A stretch of DNA of 64,000 nucleotides from Chelydra serpentina (Eukaryota > Chordata > Testudines > Chelydridae), in NCBI GenBank assembly GCA_037349315.1, contig JBAIAC010000027.1, forward strand, positions 22,174,501-22,238,500, given 5' to 3'. A program made the position numbers and the translations under genes. The notes under the pieces were generated by a model, which worked only from the letters and a program-made list of their open reading frames with translations, searched no databases and had not been told where the DNA came from. Shown piece after piece: positions 56,041-64,000 of this stretch; positions within the stretch are counted from its first letter, which is position 1, and every line of letters begins with the position of its first letter.

Positions 56041-56545
56041 CCCTCCTCTCCCCTGCACCCCCATAGCCTCCCCCTCCCCTAAACTCCCCCGACCTCCCTC
56101 CTCTTCTCCACCCCCACAACTCCCCTCCCCCACAATCCCCCGACCTCCCTCCTCTTCCCCACCCCCGCAACTCCCCTCCCCCACACTCCCCCGACCTCCC
56201 TCCTCTTCCCCACCCCCGCAACTCCCCTCCCCCACACTCCCCCGACCTCCCTCCTCTTCCGCACCCCGGCAACTCCCCTCCCCCACACTCCCCCAACCTC
56301 CCTCCTCTTTCCCACCCCCGCAACTCCCCTCCCCCACACTCCCCCAACCTCCCTCCTCTTCCCCACCCCCACACTTCCCTCTCCTGTACTCCCCCAACCT
56401 CCCTCCTCTTCCCCACCCCCGCAACTCTCCTCCCCCACACTCCCCCGACCTCCCTCCTCTTCCCCACCCCCACAACTCCCCTCCCCCACACTTCCCTAAT
56501 CTCCCTTCTCTTCCCCACCCCCGCAACTCCCCTCCCCCACTCAAT
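56041..56545. repeat. 51-bp pyrimidine-rich minisatellite, about 9 units
   Basis: GACCTCCCTCCTCTTCCCCA recurs every 51 bp (56091, 56142, 56193, 56244 and on). The plus strand is almost all C/T with scattered A, so the other strand is a 500-bp near-homopurine tract. As 51 is divisible by 3, minus frames give a 17-residue GGRGGRSGECGGGEL-type repeat. Confidence 0.95.
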
Positions 56546-56558
56546 CCCCCTCACCCTC

Positions 56559-57044
56559 TGTGAGGAAGTGGGACTGTTCTTAACGTTTCCTCTGAATAAT
56601 GTGTGTGTGCCTCAGTTTCCCCTATGCATTTCTTAAGTCTCTAGGTGGTGGGACAAAGGTGTGTAATTACAGAGCCCTAGAGGGCCAGTGTAATGACAGA
56701 AAATGGCCAGCACCCTGTCTCCTGGCAACTAAGGGCCTGGGCCCCTTCCCTGCAAGGTGTTGCAGAACAAAGTGATCAGGTGACCTTCTGGCCTGGGAAG
56801 GAGACAAAGGCAAAGAAGGGGCTAGAGAGTCAGTTTGGAGCTGGCTGGGGATGTGGAGGGAGGCGCAGACATAGTCCCCCAAGATGGACCTGACTGAGGG
56901 GTACTATTTCCTGTACCTACAAGCTCTGTTTTAGACCATGTTCCTGTCGTCTAATAAACCTTCTGTGCTACTGGCTGGCTGAGAGTCACAGTGAGTCGCA
57001 GGAAGTGGGGGTGCAGGCCCCTGACTCCCCCACACTCTGTGACA
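56559..57044 (+). mobile_element. solo LTR, copy 4
   Basis: 486 bp, TGTGAGGAAGTGGGACTG ... CACACTCTGTGACA, with a perfect duplication CCCTC (56554-56558 and 57045-57049). AATAAA lies at 56953-56958. It is inserted at the edge of the 51-bp minisatellite. Confidence 0.9.
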
Positions 57045-57049
57045 CCCTC

Positions 57050-57726
57050 ACCCCTAGTGGCAAGGTGGGGGTGGGGCACACCAACAGGGCCAAGGTCCCC
57101 AGCCAGGGGCTCAGTGGGCTGACGCAGTTCAGGCCGGTCAGTTTCATGGCTGAGGGTACATGGGGGAGTAATGTGGCTGGCATCACATCCTGCCGTCTTT
57201 GCCCTCACCCAAAGGATCAGGTCCCCGTGGGGGGTAGCTTGACCCTCTGCCCCCACCTTGCTTCAGTCTAATGCTGGCAACCTAACAGAGGACTGGTTGG
57301 CCTTGGTTCTGAGCCCCTCCCCGAGGCCTGGGGCGAAGCTGCCCCTTCGGCCTGCTATGGAAGCAGAGCACTCAGCCCCAGGAGGTCTCCCTAATCCCAA
57401 GGCCCCGTGCAGTGATGGAGCAGGGTCCCTATTCCCGGCAGGGCTGCCTGCTCCCCATAATGCTCCCCCTACACAGCCTGTCCCACCCATGCAGCGAGGC
57501 AGGCGTTGTTCTCGAAGAGGAGGGAGCCGGTTCAGGGCGTGTACATCTGGGAGAAATGTGCCTGGCCCCCAGCATGCCTGGGCCTCAGCTGTGGAGCCAG
57601 CCTGGCACAGAAGAGAGTCGGAAACGGGTCTGTTCCCAGTCCAGCTTGTGACACTTGCCACGTAGAGCTCAGCACTGAGGGGGAGCGGTGCAGGACACAC
57701 AGCTGTGTGGACCCAGGCCAGGGGGA
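57050..57726. other. no gene seen
   Basis: Unassigned. Frames of up to 145 codons lack domains. Confidence 0.4.
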
Positions 57727-58480
57727 GGGTTATAACACATGGGGAGGGGCAGTGTGGAGCATGGGGGTTATAACACTTGGAGGGTGAGGCATGGGGGTTA
57801 TAACACTTGGAGGGTGGGGTATGGGGGTTATAACAGCTGGAGAGGGGCAGTATGGAGCATGAGGGTTATAATCATAGAATCAGAGAATCTCAGGGTTGGA
57901 AGGGACCTTAGGAGGTATCTAGTCCAACCCCCTGCTCAAAGCAGGACCATGCTGTGGGGGCAGTGTGGTGTATAGGGGTAATACCACTGGGGGGGCGATA
58001 TGGCGTGTGAGGTTTACAAGGCTGTGGGTGGGGTGGAATGTAGGGGTTGTAACACTGGTGGGGTGGGGAATGGGGGTTATAATGCTGCGAGAGGGGCAGT
58101 ATGGAGCGTGGGGGTTATAACGCTGGGGGCATGGGGTTATAACACGAGAGGGGCAGTATGGAGCATGGGGGTTATAACGCTGGGGGCGTGGGGTTATAAC
58201 AACACGAGAGGGGTGGTATGGAGCATGGGGGTTATAACGCTGCGGGTGTGGGGGTTATAATGCTGCCAGAGGGGTGGTATGGAGCGTGGGGGTTATAACG
58301 CTGGGGACGTGGGGTTATAACAACGCGAGAGGGGTGGTATGGAGCGTGGGGGCTATAACGCTGGGGACATGGGGTTATAACAACGCGAGAGGGGTGGTAT
58401 GGCGCGTGGGGGTTATAACGCTGGGGACGTGGGGTTATAACAACGCGAGAGGGGTGGTATGGAGCATGGGGGTTATAGCT
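57727..58480. repeat. minisatellite with GTTATAAC palindromes, 60-bp late units
   Basis: The right part repeats exactly every 60 bp (58278, 58338, 58398). Each unit has two halves, each containing GGGGTTATAAC. The left part has shorter, less regular half-units (GGGGGTTATAACACTTGGAG). The array is interrupted by a CR1 tail at 57871-57949. Confidence 0.93.
57871..57949 (-). mobile_element. CR1/SINE 3' tail inside the minisatellite
   Basis: ATCATAGAATCAGAGAATCT through GCTCAAAGCAGGACCA, only the last 79 bases. Confidence 0.88.
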
Positions 58481-58559
58481 TGTGTGGGATATGGCCTCCT
58501 TGCAGGTCTAGTACCACCTGGATCAATCTCTAGCTAGGCCCTTAGGGTGGTCTGGCTGG

Positions 58560-59400
58560 ACATTCAGTTGATGTCAATCACTGGCAGTCTTGTTGCACCA
58601 CCAAAGATTTTTGGTACCCAAGTGGTCACCAGCCATGCATTCCTTGGTAAACCTGCTTCAGAATTCGTTGGTCTTCCCCCCTTATAATATGTCCATACAA
58701 AGAGACCGACCCAGCGCAAATGGAAGCAGCTGCTGGGTTTGGCTCCAAATATCCTTATTTCTGATCTCCTCCCACCACTTGATATGGGACAGCTGACGAA
58801 GCGATGAGAATCAAAAACCGCAATCCAGTGCTTGTCAGCCTCTCTCCTCACCCACGGTTCACTGCTGTGGGACAGGGTGGTAGAACCATGGTTCGGTAGA
58901 TCCTCAGCTTCATAGCAAGCTGGATGGCACAACGTCCCCAGAGAGGCCACTGAAGAGCATCTGGGAATAGCTCAGCTAATCAATTCCCTGCCATTGCAGA
59001 GGCCTCAGGCATTGATGGCACCTTGGTCTCCCCATTCTCTGCCTGTGGCACACACGCGTTTAGTCTCCCGGTGACTGTAATGCTCTGGTCTCACTCCTGG
59101 TGTCAGGTTAGTGGGTGGGGTTTGGTGGTCTGTGCTGTACAGGAGGTCAGAGCAGATGATCTGGTGTTTCCCTTCTGGCCTTTAGCTCTCTGGCTCTCTG
59201 AGCGCTGTTTGTGACATTTGCCAAGTATTTGACAGCTGACAGCTGCTCCATATCCCGGCCAGACAGGATAAGACTGAGCTGGGGTCTGATTGATGGTAAC
59301 AACTGGGACTTGGTTTTGTCCAGTTTAATAACCAGCCCAATGCGCACTGCTTCTTGCTAGAGAGACTCTAAACAGTTAGTCATGGATTGGTTGTTCTGGG
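58560..59400 (-). mobile_element. diverged non-LTR retrotransposon fragment (RTE/endonuclease-RT type)
   Basis: Minus-strand pieces read, from right to left, RIGLVIKLDKTKSQLLPSI and LSLILSGRDMEQLSAVKYL (end of the RT palm/thumb), then SSEPWVRREADKHWIAVFDS and the shifted WWEEIRNKDIWSQTQQL. The order fits the RT C-terminus of LINEs with xDAF(D)xRxLRRIL-like tails. Frameshifts are frequent. Another repeat's 3' tail lies between the two parts (about 58970-59215). Confidence 0.5.
58970..59215 (+). mobile_element. old LINE 3' tail inserted in the fragment
   Basis: TGCAGAGGCCTCAGGCATTG, ACAGGAGGTCAGAGCAGATG and TTCCCTTCTGGCCTTTAGCT. It is similar to the tail at 26100-26290. Confidence 0.6.
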
Positions 59401-59819
59401 CCTTATCGTATACATCAGTCACTGAAGATCAGCTCCACTTTAGGCCATGTATATTCCCTGTGTCTGGAAGTCTCCTCTGTTTCTCCCTCTGCATTTCCTT
59501 CCTAGCTGTGGCTTTTCTTCCACCCAAACTCCATCCAGCCGAGCTAAGGCTACAGAAGGGGCTATGGACTGTCCCTGATGCCCTGGTTTTCAGGAGTTTC
59601 AGCTGGTGTGTGGAAGTGTATGAGGCACAGCCTGTGGTAAGGGAGCTTGGGGCAGCGCATTTCCCTTATTCGTGAAGACGTTGTGGTAGTGAGAGGGGGG
59701 CACAAGGAAGCTTCCCGGGAACCTCACTGCCATTCAGCTTTGAGCTCTGGCCTCCTCCTGGCCCCTCCATGTCCCCAGTAGGGTAACTGAGGAGCACAGC
59801 TAGCAGCTGGAGGTAGCAA

Positions 59820-60785
59820 TGGGTGGGGACTTTCTGTGAAAGTTCGAGGAGGCTAGCACCTGAAGATGTCAAAGATGTTTGGGGAAATGCCCAGGAGCCG
59901 AAGACTGAGGAATCATCTGGAACTCTAGAAGTCCTTATGCCTCCCCAATTGTTGTGGCCAGAAAAAAGAATGGGGACATACACGTGTGCATAGATTATTG
60001 TACTTTGAATAGACATAGAATCATAGAATCTCAGGGTTGGAAGGGACCTTAGGAGGTCATCTAGTCCAACCCCCTGCTCAAAGCAGGACCAATCCCCAAT
60101 TTTTGCCCCAGATCCCTAAATGGCCCCCTCAAAGATTGAACTCACAACCCCGGGTTTCGCAGGCCAATGCTCAAACCACTGAGCTATCCCTCCCCGCCGT
60201 AGACATACAATCCCTGACCAGTAGGCACCCCAACAGTGGATGATGCCTTAGACTGCCTAAAGGGAAGTTGTTGGTTTTCTGTTTTGGATCTGAGAAGTGG
60301 CTACTATGAGATACACCTGGGACCAGCTGATATGGAAAAGACGGCCTTCATCTGTCCACTCAGATTTGACGAATTTCTGAGAATGCCCCATGGAATATCT
60401 GGGGCTCCAGTCACATTCCAGAGATTAATGGAGCAGGCGGTTGGTGACATGAACCTTCTGGAAGTCCTGGTGTATCTGGATCACGTGATACTGTTCGGTC
60501 TCACTTTAGAAGAGCATGAAGAATGCTTGTTGAAAGTGTTGGACTGTCTGCAGGAACAAGGGTTAAAGCTATCTTTAGAGAAATGCCAGTTCTGTCAGGA
60601 GAAAGTAAATTACGTAGGGCATATTTTCTCTTGAAATGGAGTTGCTGCAGATCCACACAAGCTGGAAGCCCTGAGGACATGGTCAAGAATCAAAACCTTG
60701 AAAGAACTGTAGTTTCTTGGGTTTCTGCAATTATTATAGGCAATTTGTAGAAGGATTTTCTGCCATTTGTCAACTCTTAAATGAA
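59820..60785 (+). mobile_element. Ty3/gypsy reverse transcriptase remnant with a SINE inserted
   Basis: The plus strand gives a decayed start (APEDVKDV-like), KKNGDI-like and IDYCTLNRRTIPDQ-like pieces, then a clean 132-codon frame from 60236: LKGSCWFSVLDLRSGYYEIH, KTAFICPLRFDEFLRMPHGI, VTFQRLMEQAVGDMNLLEVL and VYLDHVILFG. The active-site pair that should be DD is D-H (GAT CAC at 60479-60484). A TGA closes the frame at about 60634, and LGFCNYYRQFVEGFSAICQ follows in another frame. It is an inactive fragment; no LTRs are seen nearby. Confidence 0.88.
60018..60199 (-). mobile_element. tRNA-derived SINE inside the gypsy RT, 8-bp duplication
   Basis: CR1-like tail, then GATTGAACTCACAACCC and CCACTGAGCTATCC. 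TAGACATA occurs at 60010-60017 and 60200-60207. Removing the SINE rejoins the gypsy coding sequence (IDY ... TIPDQ). Confidence 0.92.
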
Positions 60786-60959
60786 CTCATCAAGGGGTAA
60801 GGAAAAGGCCTTTCCCTATAGGAAAAGGTCAGGCTATGCATCCAGACACCAATTACTACAAAATCAAAGAATCCTTTGGAGACTGGTGGACTCTGGATTG
60901 TGAGAATGATTTTTGGATGTTAGTAGATGCAGTGATGCGTGCTCTTGTGTTAGCTTCCA

Positions 60960-61860
60960 CTGATATTGGAAAAGATGGGGATCAATATGAAAATTGAGAG
61001 GTGGATAAGGAACTGGTTAAAGGGGACACTACAGCGGGTCATACTGAAAGGTGAACTGTCAGGCTGGAGGGAGGTTACTAGTGGAGTTCCTCAAGGATCA
61101 GTTTTGGGACCAATTTTATTTAATCTTTTTATTACTGACCTCGGGACCAAAAGTGGGAGTGTGCTAATAAAGTTTGCGGATGACATGAAGTTGGGCGGTA
61201 TTGCCAGTTCAGAAAAGGATCGGAATACCATACAGGAAGATCTGGATGACCTTGTAAACTGGAGTAATAGTAATGGGATGAAATTGAATAGTGAGAAGTG
61301 TAAGGTTATGCATTTAGGGATTAATAACAAGAATTTTAGTTATAAGCTGGGGACACATCAGTTGTAAGTAACGGAATAATGGAAGAGGAGAAGGATCTTG
61401 GAGTCCTGGTTGATCACAGGATGACTATGAGTCACCAATGTGATATGGCCGTGAAAAAAGCTAATGCGGTTTTGGGATGCATTAGGCAAGGTATTTCTAA
61501 TAGAGATAAGGAGATGTTAGTACCGTTATACAAGGCATTGGGGAGACCTCATTTGGAATACTGTGTGCAGTTCTGGTCTCCCATGTTTAAGAAGGATGAA
61601 TTCAAACTGGAACAGGTACAAAGAAGGGCCACTAGGATGATCCGAGGAATGGAAAACCTGTCGTATGAAAGGAGACTGAAGGAGCTTGGTTTGTTTACCT
61701 TAACCAAAAGAAGGCTGAGGGGAGATATGATTGCTCTCTTTAAATATATCAGAGGGATAAATACCCAGGGAGGGAGAGGAATTATTTAAACTCAGTATCA
61801 ATGGGAACACAAGAACAAATGGCTATAAACTGGTCATCAGCATTCTCTGCATCTTGAAGT
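60960..61860 (+). mobile_element. CR1-clade LINE fragment, second family
   Basis: Frame 60966-61367 contains [40 protein letters not shown] and the catalytic IKFADDMKLGG. Frame 61379-61789 continues EEEKDLGVLVDHRMTMSHQC, YCVQFWSPMFKKDEFKLEQV and LTKRRLRGDMIALFKYIRGI. One frameshift or stop near 61367 separates them. It differs consistently from the CR1 copies at 8041, 26296 and 46327, so it is a distinct lineage. Confidence 0.88.
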
Positions 61861-61869
61861 CTTTAAACC

Positions 61870-63224
61870 ATGATTTGAGGACTTCAGTAGCTGAGACATA
61901 GGTGAGCATCCTCTTTAAGGTCCCACTGAACCTCTCCACCAGCCCGTTGGACTGGGTGTGGTATGCCGAGGCCCAGGTGTGTCGGACCCCACACTTTTCC
62001 CTGCTGGCCTGGCCTGCCGGTCCCCTCCCCCTGGCATAGCCCTATCGAGGGCAGCCCCTGGGCCCGGCGGTGCCCCCTCTCGGTGGGCTTGCACCCAGTT
62101 AGCACCCTGGGGGTTCTGCTTGGCTGCCGTTTCCTTCATCTTCAGGCATTGCACCACCTTGTGTCCCTTTTGGCCACAGTAATTACATTTCAGGTCCCTC
62201 AAGTCCCATGAGGGGGGTCGCCCCGCCCCGGCCTTCACGGGCACCCCTGAGTTGGGCCTCCTGGAGTCCCACCTTGGAGAGGTCTCTGGGTGACTCCCCT
62301 TCTGAGTCCCCGATGTGGGTCTCCCTCCTGCCCCCGATCTGCTCTCCACAAACTCATGTGCCAGTGCCCCCGCACTGTGCAGACCTCTGGGCTTCCAGTC
62401 CATTAACCACATCGTAAGGTCTGGAGGGCAGATGTCGTACAGCTGCTCCAACTCCACCAGGTTATACTCGTCCTCTGTGGTTGCGGCCCCTGCGCCCTTC
62501 CCCCACTTGCGGAGATATTCCCCCAGCAGGTCGGCGACCTCCTTGTAAGTGACACCTGAGGCCTTGCGTACGCCCCGGAATCGTTTCCTGTGCGCCTCGG
62601 GGGTCAGTTCAAACTTCAGCAGCAAAGCCTGTTTGAACAGGTCATAGTCCCCCGCCTCCATCCCATCCATTTGGCTGAATGCCTCGACGGCCTTGGGACC
62701 CAGCAGGGGGGTCAGACAGCAGAGCCTGTCTGGGGGGTCGATCCGGTTCAGATCACAAGCCTTCTCAAAGGCTGTGAGATAGGCATCGATATCCGCCCCC
62801 TCCTTGAACTGCGGCAGCAGTTTGGTGTCTAGATTCCCCACCCCACTGGCATCTCAGGGACCTTCCCCACTTACCCCACGGCAGGCCCGCTTGGCCCGCT
62901 GCTCCTCCAATTGCAACTCATGCTTCCTCTGTTCCACCCGGTCCTCTCGTTCTCTCTCTCGGTCCACCAGTCTCCGCTCCTCCAGTTCCAGTTCCTTCGC
63001 TTTCAGCTCCAGCTCCAGTCTCCGCAGCTCCTCTAGGGAGGAACCTGACTGGGGTCTCCCTGTGCGGACTGGGGAGTCGGGTCCGATGCACTCCCGGTCG
63101 CTACACAGACTGCCCCACGGCTACTCCCCGGCTCTCCGGGCACCCCGGGAGCCCCACTAGGGTCTGGAGCCTGTTCCTCAGACTGCTCAGTCTCTACAAG
63201 CTGAGCAATCAGCTGCTCCTTAGG
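61870..63224 (-). pseudogene. gag of a Ty3/gypsy element with SCAN-like capsid and zinc knuckle
   Basis: A 308-codon open frame (62841-61915) starts near MGNLDTKLLPQFKEGADIDA. It has a SCAN/capsid-like helical region (residues about 15-165, e.g. YDLFKQALLLKFELTPEAHR and YNLVELEQLYDICPPDLTMW) and a zinc knuckle CNYCGQKGHKVVQC at residues 219-232 (CX2CX4HX4C). Upstream, beyond a TGA near 62852, a charged coiled-coil region (ELEERRLVDREREDRVEQRK) and EQLIAQLVETEQSEEQ continue the gag in shifted frames. Such gags occur in turtle gypsy elements and gave rise to SCAN domains. Protease and pol are absent. A DNA transposon cuts off its start at 63229. Confidence 0.78.
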
Positions 63225-63228
63225 CTAA

Positions 63229-64000
63229 GGCTACACTTGCAGCTGTACAGCGCTGTGAGTTAAACCCGTCTTCGTACAGCTGAGCAGGGAAAGCGCTGCA
63301 GCCTGTCCACACTGGCAGCTGCCAGCTAGCTATCGTGGCCACAAATGAGGCATTTGCACTATATTGGGAGTGGTGCATTATGGGCAGCTATCCCAACATT
63401 CAAGTGGCTGCAACGTGCTTTTCAAATGGGGGGGGGGGGTGAGGTGGAGTGTGACAGGGAGTGTGTGGGGAGAGAGAGTGGGTTTTTGGGGTATCCACAG
63501 AGTATCAGCTCATTATCTCCTAAGTTTACACACTCACACCTCCCCTGCCTCTCTCTCAATCACTGAAAGCAATCAGCAGGGGCTTTGTTTGTTTTCAAAG
63601 AGCAGATAAAAGACAACTAGGGGAAACAGAGCCCAACTCCTCCCCCGGCCGGCTCTCTCCAAGCTAACTTTGCTGCTGGCACGCCTAACGGAGCCCCCCT
63701 GCCTGCAAACAGTAGCTGTGTTTGTTTTTTTGATAAGCAGCCCCAGAACGGGGCTCTGAACTCCAACCCGGAAGTGCTGTTTCAAAACAAAGGGAGCTTC
63801 CGGAGGTCAGTTAGTGCGTAATCCCCAAATACATTCCAGCAGCAGCGTCTCAGCCACTACGCAACAGCTGTTATTCCTCTCTGGAAGGTGAAGTACCTGC
63901 AGCGCTGTAACCACGGAGATACAGCGCTGCACGTGCCTTGCCAGTGTAGACAGTGAGTGAGGTGCAGCGCTCTGGGAGGCTGTATTGCGCAGTAACTCGC
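63229..64000. mobile_element. DNA transposon, GGCTACACTTGC terminus, cut by the window end
   Basis: It starts GGCTACACTTGCAGCTGTAC followed by AGCGCTG. Inverted and direct AGCGCTG/CAGCGCT motifs recur near 63250, 63292, 63900, 63923 and 63966, and GCCAGTGTAGACAGTGAGTG lies at 63940. The last bases (AGTAACTCGC) could lead into an inverted GCAAGTGTAGCC end just outside the window. No transposase is visible; there is a 12-G run at 63428. Confidence 0.65.

Noticed and set aside
55832..56554. 240-codon glycine/arginine-rich minus-strand ORF
   Set aside because: Translation of the 51-bp pyrimidine-rich minisatellite. Other minus frames are equally open.
59820..63224. Gypsy RT (plus) and SCAN-like gag (minus) as one element
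   Set aside because: They lie on opposite strands with an unrelated LINE between them and no shared LTRs, so they are separate remnants.

Overview
This window looks like vertebrate nuclear DNA, most likely from a turtle (probably a hard-shelled cryptodire). No ordinary single-copy gene, rRNA or functional tRNA gene could be recognised. The host inference rests on the repeats: many CR1 LINE 3' ends finishing in ATTCTATGA-type repeats, at least four tRNA-headed SINEs carrying a CR1-like tail (the tortoise Pol III/CrySINE type), TA-flanked MITEs, hAT-like elements with 8-bp target duplications, solo LTRs with 5-bp duplications, Ty3/gypsy remnants and a Penelope-like element. Family names come from recognition by eye, not from a database search.

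Layout. 1-5430 is the right part of a 53-bp minisatellite of about 102 units; the array starts outside the window. 5740-10293 holds the most gene-like object. It is a two-exon minus-strand gene for a Myb/SANT-like (MSANTD-type) protein: exon 1 at 9902-9326, exon 2 at 6881-6400, phase-compatible and without stops. Its intron carries a 77-bp minisatellite split by a CR1 and an unrecognised plus-strand 96-codon ORF with its own AATAAA. 10294-20790 is a patchwork of transposon remnants, MITEs, one solo LTR and unassigned sequence. 20795-24952 is a nested insertion: a gypsy retrotransposon (minus strand) hit by a CR1 tail, a Penelope-like element and an inverted pair of short repeats. 26296-27898 is a long CR1 and 28190-29961 a 35-bp satellite. 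31013-43614 is mostly unassigned sequence with hAT elements, two solo LTRs, old CR1s and SINEs. 43615-52160 is mostly unassigned, with one CR1, one MITE and a 66-bp minisatellite. 52160-64000 is again repeat-rich: a long candidate LTR, 51-bp and 60-bp minisatellites, a solo LTR, gypsy RT and gag remnants, two LINE fragments, and a DNA transposon that runs off the right edge.

How the parts relate. CR1 supplies the reverse transcriptase and tail that the SINEs appear to use. The order of nesting gives a relative insertion history: old CR1 and gypsy copies are interrupted by SINEs, hATs, a Penelope-like element and young CR1 tails. Six minisatellite arrays in 64 kb and high GC content would fit a microchromosome or a subtelomeric position, but that is inference. 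Very long ORFs in the tandem arrays are artefacts of stop-poor units whose length is not a multiple of three.
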